Below, piece by piece: positions 1-6,971 of a stretch of DNA of 7,466 bases (positions are counted from its first letter, which is position 1; every line of letters starts with the position of its first letter). The position numbers and the translations under genes were made by a program. The notes beneath the pieces were generated by a model. It was not told where the DNA came from, made no database searches, and saw nothing but the letters and a program-made list of their open reading frames with translations. Source of the DNA: an uncultured Cellvibrio sp. GTDB taxonomy: Bacteria > Pseudomonadota > Gammaproteobacteria > Pseudomonadales > Cellvibrionaceae. The DNA is taken from positions 1 through 7,466 of the forward strand of contig CAMLRI010000091.1 in NCBI GenBank assembly GCA_946482385.1, written 5' to 3'.

Positions 1-481
1 TATAAGCCACAGAGCCGGAGAAACCACCGCCAAAAGTTGGGGTTACGTATTGCACAATATTGCTTGCGCGAATTTCGCCTTTGAATATCTGGGTGATATC
101 ACCTTCCAGGTCATTGAACAGGTCGATTTTTTCCTGCGCCACCTTGGTGGGAGTATCAAAATGGCCACCCATAATAGTACCGGCGGCCCCCTGCAAACCT
201 ATGTAGATATTGCGCTGGCCAAAGGTGCCACTGCTACCGCTGCCATCATCCACTTCAGTTTGGTATTCAAATTGGTAAATAGCTTTAAGGCCGTCGCTAA
301 TTTGCTCACTGCCTTTCAAACCAATGCGCGAAGCATTGCTAACCAATTCAATTTTATCGCCGCTGGCTTCTTCATCAGCATGTTGCAGCGAAACATTGCC
401 CTTACCATAAACAACCACTTCGGCCGGGGCCGCCAGGGGCAGTGCAGATGCAATCAACAGAGCAAGTAGGGATTTTTTCAT
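1..481 (-). CDS. Outer-membrane general porin, N-terminal part (cut by window edge)
   Basis: Read from the ATG at 481, an uninterrupted frame of 160 codons runs off the left edge of the window, so the C-terminal half or more is missing. The protein begins with a classic Sec signal peptide, MKKSLLALLIASALPLAAPA, with likely cleavage after APA. The mature start EVVVYGKGNVSLQ is followed by SRIGLKGSEQISDGLKAIYQFEY and a FGQRNIYIGL/GTIMGGHFDTP stretch. These are hallmarks of the 16-strand trimeric Gram-negative porins (Porin_4/OmpC-like superfamily), which let small hydrophilic solutes cross the outer membrane. The start is supported by AAGGAG eight bases upstream. The gene stands alone after the hvfABC operon with its own 312-base upstream region. 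That region carries PhoB-like sites, suggesting induction by phosphate starvation as for PhoE. The family call is firm. Substrate preference cannot be read from this fragment. Confidence 0.9.
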   Translation of the reverse strand, partial: MKKSLLALLIASALPLAAPAEVVVYGKGNVSLQHADEEASGDKIELVSNASRIGLKGSEQISDGLKAIYQFEYQTEVDDGSGSSGTFGQRNIYIGLQGAAGTIMGGHFDTPTKVAQEKIDLFNDLEGDITQIFKGEIRASNIVQYVTPTFGGGFSGSVAY

Positions 482-489
482 GGAGTCGT

Positions 490-495
490 CTCCTT
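490..495 (-). promoter_or_regulatory. Ribosome-binding site of the porin gene
   Basis: AAGGAG on the minus strand, eight bases before the ATG at 481. It is a near-ideal Shine-Dalgarno sequence and fixes the start directly ahead of the signal peptide. Confidence 0.85.
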
Positions 496-601
496 GAAGA
501 CAGTGTGTTTGTGAGAGCTTTGTATTTGTCGCCCGTGCCTGGTTGGCACTGTTAACAACCTTATCCCCGGTTCAAACACCTGCTGCCTAAGGCAATTTTT
601 C

Positions 602-674
602 ATGACAGACGAATGAAGCTTTGGTTACGGTTCTGCGACTATTATGTGAATGATTTATGACACTTGTGTGACAG
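602..674 (-). promoter_or_regulatory. PhoB-binding (Pho box) array upstream of the porin gene
   Basis: On the minus strand, reading from 674, seven heptamers follow one another every 11 bases: CTGTCAC, GTGTCAT, CATTCAC, TAGTCGC, CCGTAAC, GCTTCAT, CTGTCAT. The four-base spacers are ACAA, AAAT, ATAA, AGAA, CAAA and TCGT. The known PhoB site is CTGTCAT, four AT-rich bases, CTGTCAY. Hand-counted matches per heptamer are 6, 6, 5, 4, 5, 4 and 7 of 7. The first two units (657-674) form a good complete Pho box. The weaker middle units are supported mainly by the strict phase and the A-rich spacers. PhoB/PhoR activates porins such as PhoE under phosphate limitation, so the downstream porin is the likely target. 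Binding is inferred from sequence only. Confidence 0.7.
641..674 (-). promoter_or_regulatory. Predicted PhoB-dependent promoter of the porin gene
   Basis: The best Pho box (657-674) is followed after exactly ten bases by CATAAT (646-641), five of six matches to the sigma-70 -10 consensus. E. coli phoA has the same arrangement: a Pho box replacing the -35, ten bases, then the -10. Transcription would start near 634, giving a leader of roughly 150 bases. Half-sites downstream of the -10 are unusual and could mean a second mode of control or a different start. Confidence 0.55.
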
Positions 675-794
675 CGCAGGCGGGCTTATAGGGAAAAACG
701 ATAAATCCGCCCCACTAAGACTAGTATTGGGCATCTAAAAATCAAATTCAGGTTATTTTTTAGGCACAACCAATTACCCCCAAGGGGTTAGGGT

Positions 795-1535
795 TTAGAT
801 TGCACCGACAAGGCCCAGGCCATACCACTCTTGCAGTAAGGTTTCGGCCTGCTGGTTAAGTAACTGGGGATTGGGGTGTTGCAGCTCCTGGGCGAGTAGC
901 TGTAAATGCGCCCATAAAGGCTGGTTTGGCGATGTTTGCAGCAAATGCAGTAGGCGATGGGTGAGCGCATTGGCTTCGATAAATTTCACCTGATCGGCGC
1001 GATTGCGATATACCACCAAATAGGTTGGCACTACCTCTGTAGGCATAAAACCGGGGCCAATTTTATGTACCGGATAGGAATAGCAGAGGTTCATCACCAA
1101 AGGCGACACCTGTATACAGGTATCCATTAACGATGCAGGCAAAGGCTTGGCGATATCCCACTCGGCCTCGGCCACATCCAAGGCCAGCTCCACCCATTCG
1201 TAATGGGCCAGCTCAATCATAAACGCGGGATCGGTTTCGCGCAGGCCGCGGGTTTGCATTAAATAGGCAAGGAATTCCTGGCTGATTTCCAAAAAATAAG
1301 GCGTTTGGGCGCGGTGTTGCACTACAAAATCCCGCACCAGTAATTGCCAATCACTATCGCTGGTAATGCTGCGCAATACTGGAAAGGCACCGGCAATAAA
1401 ACTTTCAATATTGTTGAAGATTAAATCGCGATAAATGGCCATGCGCCTGTCTTCAATTGCCGGCGGTGGCGGATTGTGTTGCGGGTCGCGCAAATGGGCG
1501 GCAAAGGCCAGTTGGGTTTGCTGGAAGGATTTCAT
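795..1535 (-). CDS. hvfC: HvfC-family RiPP maturation partner protein (DUF2063)
   Basis: A 246-residue cytoplasmic protein without signal peptide or membrane segment. The N-terminal 100 residues match the DUF2063 pattern, named historically a putative DNA-binding domain. Typical stretches are FAAHLRDP, the [12 protein letters not shown] and FPVLR block at 35-55, and LVRDFVVQH near 66-74. A second, less conserved domain follows an [14 protein letters not shown] helix (110-123). Proteins of this family (HvfC/BufC, related to MbnC of methanobactin synthesis) partner the MNIO enzyme, present the precursor peptide and help oxidise cysteines. The ATG overlaps the hvfB stop as ATGA, which implies translational coupling and a 1:1 supply of the two subunits. 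No strong Shine-Dalgarno precedes it. The gene ends the operon. No DoxX gene follows; the next gene is a porin. The call rests on the domain pattern plus the diagnostic neighbours. Confidence 0.88.
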   Translation of the reverse strand: MKSFQQTQLAFAAHLRDPQHNPPPPAIEDRRMAIYRDLIFNNIESFIAGAFPVLRSITSDSDWQLLVRDFVVQHRAQTPYFLEISQEFLAYLMQTRGLRETDPAFMIELAHYEWVELALDVAEAEWDIAKPLPASLMDTCIQVSPLVMNLCYSYPVHKIGPGFMPTEVVPTYLVVYRNRADQVKFIEANALTHRLLHLLQTSPNQPLWAHLQLLAQELQHPNPQLLNQQAETLLQEWYGLGLVGAI

Positions 1536-2392
1536 AGCGCAAGCGGCTCACTCTGGCGCTGCACACTAGCCGTTTGTATAGCGCTAATCTGCTGCAACTC
1601 TGCCAACAATTCCGCCAGTGGCGGCAGATTAAAATCGCGCTCCAACAAGGTTGGTTTTACACCAAAATGCTGGTAGGCCTCGGCCAATAATTGCCATACC
1701 GGGTCAATGACAGCAGCGCCGTGGGTGTCCACCCGCAAATCCTCTGCTTCGCAGTAATGGCCGGCCACATGAATATAGGCGATGCGCTCGCCCGGCAGCG
1801 AACGCAAAAATGCGTGGGGGTCGTAATGGTGATTAATGCTGTTGACGTAAATATTATTCACGTCGAGCAGGAGCGCGCAATCTGCCTCGCGGATAACCGC
1901 GTTGATAAATTCCGCCTCGCTCATTTCCTGTTGCGGTGCGCAATAGTAAGAGGCATTTTCAATGGCAATGCGCTGGCCGAGAATATCCTGTGCTTCGCGA
2001 ATACGCGCCGCCACATAATGCACTGCTTCTTCGGTAAAGGGGATGGGCAATAAATCGTACAGCTGCCCCTGGTCGCTGCAATAACTCAAATGCTCGGAAT
2101 AGTAGCGGACCTGGTGATCTGCCATAAATTGTTTAATGGCTAACAACAGCTCGCGATTCAAGGGTGCGGGTGAACCAATCGACAAAGACAAACCGTGGCA
2201 AACAAAGGGAAAGCGCTCGGTATAACTGCGCAGCTGTTTGCCCAGCCGGCCGCCAACCCCAATCCAATTTTCCGGCGCCACTTCCATAAACTGAATACTG
2301 GCCGTGTTGGTTTCGCTAAGGGTTTTTAGCAAGCTCCGGCGCAGGCCCAGGCCCGCGCCGGATACATTAGCCGTGAATGAATTCACTGACAT
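1532..2392 (-). CDS. hvfB: HvfB-family MNIO-type RiPP peptide maturase (DUF692)
   Basis: A 286-residue TIM-barrel enzyme of the multinuclear non-heme iron-dependent oxidative (MNIO, DUF692) family. Recognisable blocks in order are [11 protein letters not shown] (12-22), [11 protein letters not shown] (35-45), [12 protein letters not shown] (63-74), YYSEHLSY (97-104), IAIENASYY (142-150), [11 protein letters not shown] (174-184), IAYIHVAGH (204-212), DTHG (222-225) and LLERDFNLP (249-257). The conserved His66, His101, Glu145, Asp177, Asn180, His208, His224 and Glu251 are the probable iron ligands or active-site residues, by analogy with MbnB and TglH. In HvfB systems the enzyme uses oxygen to convert Cys in EGKCG motifs to oxazolone/thioamide pairs that bind copper. 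The substrate gene hvfA ends 26 bases upstream and hvfC overlaps by four bases. The start at 2392 has no strong Shine-Dalgarno, which may keep enzyme levels below precursor levels. The last 25 residues look unconserved. Confidence 0.93.
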   Translation of the reverse strand: MSVNSFTANVSGAGLGLRRSLLKTLSETNTASIQFMEVAPENWIGVGGRLGKQLRSYTERFPFVCHGLSLSIGSPAPLNRELLLAIKQFMADHQVRYYSEHLSYCSDQGQLYDLLPIPFTEEAVHYVAARIREAQDILGQRIAIENASYYCAPQQEMSEAEFINAVIREADCALLLDVNNIYVNSINHHYDPHAFLRSLPGERIAYIHVAGHYCEAEDLRVDTHGAAVIDPVWQLLAEAYQHFGVKPTLLERDFNLPPLAELLAELQQISAIQTASVQRQSEPLAL

Positions 2393-2418
2393 GGGATAGA
2401 TTACTCAACCGGGAAGGT

Positions 2419-2781
2419 TTACTCGGCTTTTTTATCGCCGCCACATTTACCTTCGCCACACTTGCCTTCACCTTCGGCTTTTTTATCGCCGCCGCATTTA
2501 CCTTCGCCACATTTGCCTTCACCTTCGGCTTTCTTATCGGCACCGCACTTACCTTCGCCGCATTTGCCCTCACCGCATTTGCCTTCGCCATCTTTTTTAT
2601 GCTCGGCACCGCATTTGGCTTCGCCACACTTGCCTTCAGTATTTTCCGCCAGGGTGTAACCCGCTGACAGGTTGTTGGCAGCAAAGCTGGCATCGGCAGC
2701 CGAAGCCATAGGAGCGAGAGCAGTCGATGCAGCAAAAGCAGCGCCAATCATCAGGGATAAAGAAGAGGGTTTGTTATTCAT
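2419..2781 (-). CDS. hvfA: HvfA-family RiPP metallophore precursor with nine EGKCG-type motifs
   Basis: A 120-residue secreted precursor. Residues 1-28 are a Sec signal peptide: positive N-end, hydrophobic core, cleavage after MASA. A short leader-like segment (29-48) contains NLSAGYTLAE, resembling the conserved part seen in such precursors. The rest is a hydrophilic Lys/Glu/Gly-rich core with nine cysteines (52, 57, 69, 74, 79, 91, 96, 108, 113), all in the pattern E-G/A-K-C-G. Eight are EGKCG and one is EAKCG. In Haemophilus HvfA such motifs are turned by HvfB/HvfC into oxazolone/thioamide groups that bind copper. Related bufferins protect cells against copper in the periplasm. Residues 86-102 and 103-119 are identical 17-residue repeats. 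AAGGAG lies seven bases before the ATG, so expression should be strong. It is first in the operon, and hvfB and hvfC follow directly. After the stop, GAG-TAA recurs in frame 18 bases on. The product's modification is inferred from the family, not seen. Confidence 0.92.
   Translation of the reverse strand: MNNKPSSLSLMIGAAFAASTALAPMASAADASFAANNLSAGYTLAENTEGKCGEAKCGAEHKKDGEGKCGEGKCGEGKCGADKKAEGEGKCGEGKCGGDKKAEGEGKCGEGKCGGDKKAE
2423..2575 (-). repeat. 51-bp in-frame tandem repeat in the hvfA core region
   Basis: Three consecutive 51-base units start at 2423, 2474 and 2525. The first two differ at only two positions by hand alignment, both silent (a Cys and a Lys codon). The third differs at about seven positions. 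Each unit encodes 17 residues with two EGKCG motifs and a DKKAEG linker. The near-identity points to recent duplication and a locus that can gain or lose metal-binding motifs by slippage or recombination. Confidence 0.9.
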
Positions 2782-2788
2782 CGTATAA

Positions 2789-2794
2789 CTCCTT
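2789..2794 (-). promoter_or_regulatory. Ribosome-binding site of hvfA
   Basis: AAGGAG on the minus strand, seven bases before the ATG at 2781. It is much stronger than anything ahead of hvfB or hvfC, in keeping with a precursor needed in excess over its modifying enzymes. Confidence 0.85.
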
Positions 2795-2912
2795 GGATAG
2801 GTTTAAAGAGATAGAACACAACACACAACGGCATTAACACTAGCACAATTCCACCGCCGCATAGCCCGGCAGCATCAGGGGCATCTGGCGGTATAAGCAA
2901 TAGCGCTACCCA

Positions 2913-2940
2913 TAGATGCACAAGGGCGCGGCTTGTTACA
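2913..2940 (-). promoter_or_regulatory. Possible ECF-sigma promoter of the hvfABC operon
   Basis: On the minus strand TGTAAC (2940-2935) is followed after 16 bases by CATCTA (2918-2913). This resembles ECF-type promoters with a GTAAC-like -35 and a CGTC-like -10. Known bufferin operons, for example in Caulobacter, are driven by the ECF factor SigF. It lies 130 bases before hvfA in the only spacer available for an operon promoter. The -10 match is imperfect and no sigma-factor gene lies in the window, so this is tentative. Confidence 0.3.
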
Positions 2941-2995
2941 GATCGCCGGTGAATTTAATGGCAACACTGACCTTAACAGCAAGGTAAGATCGCCT

Positions 2996-5900
2996 TTACC
3001 CGGCGGCGGCCATGGCTTGCTCCCACTGCTTATCCATACGCTTATCCGATACTGGCACCTGGGTTTTCAGGGTTTGGGCAAACAGCGATACCCGCAACTC
3101 CTCCAACCACCAGCGGTAATCCATTAGCTCGTTATTTTGCTGCAAACGGTAGTCGCCAACTTTGGCCAGATAGTCCAACAACCGCTGGCGATGAGGCGCC
3201 ACCTGCTGTAAACCCAATTTATCTTTTTGCGGGTTGAGCAAAGCCTTTTCCAGGCGCAAACCTATGGCGCGCAAATAGCGCGGGTACTGGGCAAACCACT
3301 CGCCCGGTGTGTTATATACCAGGCCGGGGTAAAAAAGTTCCGCCAATTGCTGCTGTATATCGCCCAAGCTATAGGCCAGCATCAACATATTTTTTTGCTG
3401 CTTTAGCTGCTTCTTTAAATCCACCAAAAGTGCCAGGCTGGCTTGCAAACTGTTTTCCAAGGCTTGCGCCTGCACAATCAACTGTTCATTCACTTTATCC
3501 AAACAAGCTGCAAATTCTGTAGTGCTGCGCGGCAATTGGTTTTGCTGCGGCAAAGCGATTTGTTTAATGGCCGCCATAATCAGGTCATCCACCACCTGCT
3601 CGCGGTTGCCAATGCCCGCCAGGGTGAGCGCTACCTGCTGGGTTTTAATTAATTCTTTTTGCAGGTATTTCACCTTGCTGCCGGCATTCAGGAATAACAA
3701 ACGCGCCAAGCCGCGCTGGGTTATATGCTGGGCTTGCAAGGGGTTATCCAGCACTTGCAGCGAGGTTGAGGTTTGTTTATCGACCAAAGCCGGGTAAGCG
3801 CGAATGCTGATGCCCGCACGGGGCAGCTGGATGGACTGGGGTAGCTCGGCAAAATCCCATTGGGTTATGCCTTCGCGCTCAATACTGGTCGCCGCCGATT
3901 GGATATTTTGCTGCACCCGTTCGCGGTATTGCTCGCGCAGTGGCGCCAGTTCGCGGCCACTGGCAATAATTTTGCCGCGCTCATCCACCACATGGATATT
4001 AAATTGGTAATAACTATCCAGGGGTTGTTCCAGCCAGGCCTCTTTGGGCACATCCACACCGCTCAGGCGTTTTAATTGCTGCGCCAGGGCCTCGCTCAAG
4101 GGTTTGTTATCGGGGCTGATGCTGGCCAGGATTTTATCCACCACATCCGGCACTGGCACAAAATGTTTGCGCAAATTTTTTGGCAAGCCTTTGATGAGGG
4201 CAATGCATTTATCGCGCAGCATGCCAGGCACCAACCACTCCAAGCGCTGCTCCGGCACCTGGTGCAACAGGCTGACCGGCACATGGATGCTAACACCGTC
4301 GTGCGGGTGCTTTGGCTCAAAGTGGTAGCTGAGGGGAAATTCCATGCCGCGCCATTCAAGGCTGTTGGGAAATTGCGCTTGGGTAATATCCCCAGCGCCG
4401 TGGCGCATCAGGGTTTCGCGGCTGATATACAGGAGTTGCGGGTTTTCCTGCTCGGCCTTTTTGCGCCAGGCTTCAAAGCCCGCCCAATTGACCACAGAGG
4501 CGGGAATACGCTCGCTGTAAAACGCAAAAATAACCTGCTCATCCACCAGAATATCGCGCCGCCGCGCCTTGGATTCCAATTCTTCCAAATCCGCCAGCAG
4601 ACGCTGTTGGTGGGCAAAAAAATCATCTTTGTCGGCCTGTTGGCGGCGTTTGGGATGCTGGCCATACTGCCCCTCCACCAAGGCGGCGCGAATAAAAATA
4701 TCGCGGGCCTGGGCTGGGTCTATATGGCTATAGCTCACCGCTTTTTTCTCGATGATGGTTAAACCATAAAGGCTGATTTTTTCGTAAGCCATTACCTGGC
4801 CGCTGCGGCTGTCGTAATGGGGCTCGAAATACTGACGCTTTACCAAGTGCTCGGCAGCGGCAATCACCCATTCGGGTTCTATTTTGGCTACCGTGTGGGC
4901 AAACAGCTTGGAGGTTTCCATCAGCTCCGCCGCTATAATCCACTTGGGCGTTTTTTTGTAGAGCGAGGAGCCGGGGAATATAGAAAATTTGCGGTTGCGC
5001 GCGCCCAGGTATTCGCGCTCTTCATGATTAAACCCCAGGTTGCCCAACAAACCAGCTAGCAGCGCCTTGTGCACAGCCTCGTAATTGGCAGCTTCGCTAT
5101 TCAAGCGAAAGCCCAGGTCTTTAATCGCCACGCACAATTGGTGATGCACATCGCGCCATTCGCGCAAGCGCAAATAGGAAAGGAATTCTTTTTTGCAGAG
5201 TTTGCGCAATTGGTTTTGCGATAGTGCCTGGCGCTGGGTTTCAAAATAATCCCACAGGCTGACATAGCCGGCAAAATCCGAATGTTCCGCCCAAAAACGC
5301 CGGTGCAACTGGTCGGCGGCCTGTTGTTTTTCCACGGGCCGTTCACGCGGGTCCTGCACCGAAAGGGCGCTGACAATAATTAACAGCTCGCGCACACAGC
5401 CATGCTGTTGCGCTGCCAGCAGCATGCGCGCCAGGCGTGGGTCCAGCGGCAGTTTGCTCAACTGCTGGCCCACCGGGGTCAACTGGTTTTTGCCGTTTAC
5501 CGCGTGCAGCTCTTCCAGCAATTTAAAGCCATCGCTAATCAGGCGGTGGTCGGGGGCATCAATAAACGGGAATTTGTGAATATCGCCCATGCGCAATTGC
5601 AGCATTTGCAAAATCACCGCCGCCAGGTTGGTGCGCAGAATTTCCGCATCAGTAAAGGCCGGGCGCGCATTAAAATCCTCCTCGCTGTACAAGCGGATGC
5701 AAATACCTTCCGCCACCCGGCCGCAACGGCCTTTGCGCTGGTTGGCGCTAGCCTGGGATACAGGCTCAATAGGCAAACGCTGCACCTTGGTGCGGTAGGA
5801 ATAGCGGCTAATGCGGGCAAAGCCCGGGTCTATTACGTAGCGAATACCCGGCACGGTAATGGAAGTTTCCGCCACGTTGGTGGCCAGCACTATGCGCCGC

Positions 5901-6943
5901 CCGGTGTGGGGGGCAAATACTTTTTGCTGCTCGGCCAAACTCAGGCGCGCATAAAAAGGTACCACTTCCAAATGGGAAAATTGCGCTTTGCGCAGGGCTT
6001 CCGCCGCTTCGCGGATATCGCGCTCGCCACTTAGAAACACCAGGATATCGCCACCGCGCATGGCCTTGGCCGTTTTTTCGTAGGCCTCTATTTCGTGTAC
6101 CGCATCGACAATCGCCGTGTAAATATCCGGCTCGCTGTCGGCATCCTCATCGGCAGCCAGTTCATAGATGGGGCGATACCACACATCCACCGGATAGGTG
6201 CGCCCCGAGACTTCAATAATAGGCGCATGGTTAAAGTGCTGGGAGAATCGCTCCAGGTCGATAGTGGCCGAGGTGATAATCAGTTTTAAATCGGGGCGTT
6301 TGGGCAACAGTTGTTTTAAATAGCCCAACAAAAAATCAATATTGAGGCTGCGCTCGTGGGCCTCGTCGATAATAAGCGTGTCGTAACGGGAAAGGTAAGG
6401 ATCGTTCTGGATTTCCGCCAGCAAAATACCGTCGGTCATCACTTTAATCAGGGTGTTGTCGTTGGACTGGTCGGTAAAGCGAACCTGATAACCCACCTTT
6501 TCGCCAAGGGGAGTTTTTAATTCTTCGGCAATGCGGTTGGCCACTGTGTTGGCGGCAATACGGCGCGGCTGGGTGTGGCCGATCATGCCCTGCACACCGC
6601 GACCAATGGTTAAACAAATTTTGGGCAGCTGGGTGGTTTTGCCCGAGCCGGTTTCACCCGCCAGCACCACCACCTGGTGCTGGGCGATGAGTGCGGCAAT
6701 TTCCTCGCGCCGCTCGCACACCGGCAGCGGGGGAAATTCGATTTGTGCGGGCACCTGGGCAAAACGTGCGGCAGCGCGCTGCTGGGATTGATTGCACTGC
6801 GCCAGCCATTTTTCCAACCCCTGGTCGTAGGGTTTGCCGGCGCGGGCGGTTTTTTCCAACTCCTGTAAACGGCGCGACAAACGGTGCTTGTCGCAAGCCA
6901 TTACCAGGTTGAGGATTTGTTTATATTCTGACCATTGATTCAT
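2996..6943 (-). CDS. hrpA: ATP-dependent DEAH-box RNA helicase HrpA
   Basis: A full-length HrpA, 1315 residues from the preferred start (E. coli protein about 1300). All helicase motifs are visible: Walker A GETGSGKTT (96-104), TQPRR (124-128), DEAH (193-196), SAT (225-227), ATNVAETS (354-361) and QRKGRCGR (402-409). HA2 and OB-fold regions follow (roughly 450-700). The long C-terminal DUF3418 region, typical of bacterial HrpA, fills the rest. It is a cytoplasmic 3'-to-5' RNA helicase; E. coli HrpA has been linked to fimbrial mRNA processing and rescue of stalled ribosomes. An ATG at 6976 would add MMPPPEKAASV, but that ATG lies in the probable -10 element right behind a terminator U-tract and has no ribosome-binding site. 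Conservation-like sequence begins near MNQWSEYKQ, so 6943 is preferred, although its Shine-Dalgarno is also weak. It is probably monocistronic and unrelated to hvfABC. Confidence 0.96.
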   Translation of the reverse strand: MNQWSEYKQILNLVMACDKHRLSRRLQELEKTARAGKPYDQGLEKWLAQCNQSQQRAAARFAQVPAQIEFPPLPVCERREEIAALIAQHQVVVLAGETGSGKTTQLPKICLTIGRGVQGMIGHTQPRRIAANTVANRIAEELKTPLGEKVGYQVRFTDQSNDNTLIKVMTDGILLAEIQNDPYLSRYDTLIIDEAHERSLNIDFLLGYLKQLLPKRPDLKLIITSATIDLERFSQHFNHAPIIEVSGRTYPVDVWYRPIYELAADEDADSEPDIYTAIVDAVHEIEAYEKTAKAMRGGDILVFLSGERDIREAAEALRKAQFSHLEVVPFYARLSLAEQQKVFAPHTGRRIVLATNVAETSITVPGIRYVIDPGFARISRYSYRTKVQRLPIEPVSQASANQRKGRCGRVAEGICIRLYSEEDFNARPAFTDAEILRTNLAAVILQMLQLRMGDIHKFPFIDAPDHRLISDGFKLLEELHAVNGKNQLTPVGQQLSKLPLDPRLARMLLAAQQHGCVRELLIIVSALSVQDPRERPVEKQQAADQLHRRFWAEHSDFAGYVSLWDYFETQRQALSQNQLRKLCKKEFLSYLRLREWRDVHHQLCVAIKDLGFRLNSEAANYEAVHKALLAGLLGNLGFNHEEREYLGARNRKFSIFPGSSLYKKTPKWIIAAELMETSKLFAHTVAKIEPEWVIAAAEHLVKRQYFEPHYDSRSGQVMAYEKISLYGLTIIEKKAVSYSHIDPAQARDIFIRAALVEGQYGQHPKRRQQADKDDFFAHQQRLLADLEELESKARRRDILVDEQVIFAFYSERIPASVVNWAGFEAWRKKAEQENPQLLYISRETLMRHGAGDITQAQFPNSLEWRGMEFPLSYHFEPKHPHDGVSIHVPVSLLHQVPEQRLEWLVPGMLRDKCIALIKGLPKNLRKHFVPVPDVVDKILASISPDNKPLSEALAQQLKRLSGVDVPKEAWLEQPLDSYYQFNIHVVDERGKIIASGRELAPLREQYRERVQQNIQSAATSIEREGITQWDFAELPQSIQLPRAGISIRAYPALVDKQTSTSLQVLDNPLQAQHITQRGLARLLFLNAGSKVKYLQKELIKTQQVALTLAGIGNREQVVDDLIMAAIKQIALPQQNQLPRSTTEFAACLDKVNEQLIVQAQALENSLQASLALLVDLKKQLKQQKNMLMLAYSLGDIQQQLAELFYPGLVYNTPGEWFAQYPRYLRAIGLRLEKALLNPQKDKLGLQQVAPHRQRLLDYLAKVGDYRLQQNNELMDYRWWLEELRVSLFAQTLKTQVPVSDKRMDKQWEQAMAAAG

Positions 6944-6971
6944 AACAGATGCCGCTTTTTCAGGGGGAGGC

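Larger units (their letters stand above)
482..794. other. Intergenic region between hvfC and the porin gene
   Basis: This 313-base stretch has no credible gene on either strand. It holds the porin ribosome-binding site, a predicted leader of about 150 bases, and an 11-bp-phased array of Pho-box-like half-sites (602-674). The hvfC-proximal 120 bases carry no recognised element. A small ACCCC/GGGGT inverted repeat at 776-788, just after the hvfC stop, lacks a U-tract and is not called a terminator. Confidence 0.7.

Noticed and set aside
50..469. 139-codon plus-strand reading frame across the porin region
   Set aside because: It is antisense to the porin, whose frame has a signal peptide, ribosome-binding site and clear family sequence. 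The plus-strand product has no recognisable features.
583..600. TGCC-TAA-GGCA followed by ATTTTT on the plus strand as a terminator
   Set aside because: It has a four-base-pair stem only, and no plus-strand gene upstream that it could end.
776..788. Inverted repeat ACCCC-CAA-GGGGT just after hvfC as a terminator
   Set aside because: The stem is five base pairs with a three-base loop and there is no T run on the minus strand.
2423..2575. Regular spaced repeats that could suggest a CRISPR array
   Set aside because: The units are contiguous 51-bp coding repeats with no unique spacers and they keep reading frame.
2377..2667. Plus-strand frame rich in Phe/Ala/Thr that looks like a hydrophobic membrane protein
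   Set aside because: This is the antisense of the hvfA repeat. The hydrophobicity is a by-product of the Lys/Glu/Gly codons on the other strand, and no ribosome-binding site is present.
2367..2747. A 126-codon minus-strand frame overlapping hvfA and the hvfB start, with Lys/Ala/Val-rich repeats
   Set aside because: It is the shadow of the 51-bp repeat in another frame. hvfA in the adjacent frame has the ribosome-binding site, signal peptide and family motifs.
2853..2892. ACCGCC/GGCGGT inverted repeat in the hvfA leader as a riboswitch or operator
   Set aside because: It is six base pairs across a 28-base loop with no recognised riboswitch core; this could arise by chance in GC-rich sequence.
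2970..2985. ACCTT/AAGGT inverted repeat downstream of hrpA as its terminator
   Set aside because: It has a five-base-pair AT-containing stem without a U-tract, so hrpA termination remains unassigned.
4076..4762. 228-codon plus-strand frame inside hrpA, and a similar one at 5402-6034
   Set aside because: Both lie opposite continuous, conserved HrpA coding sequence and show no start signals or family motifs.
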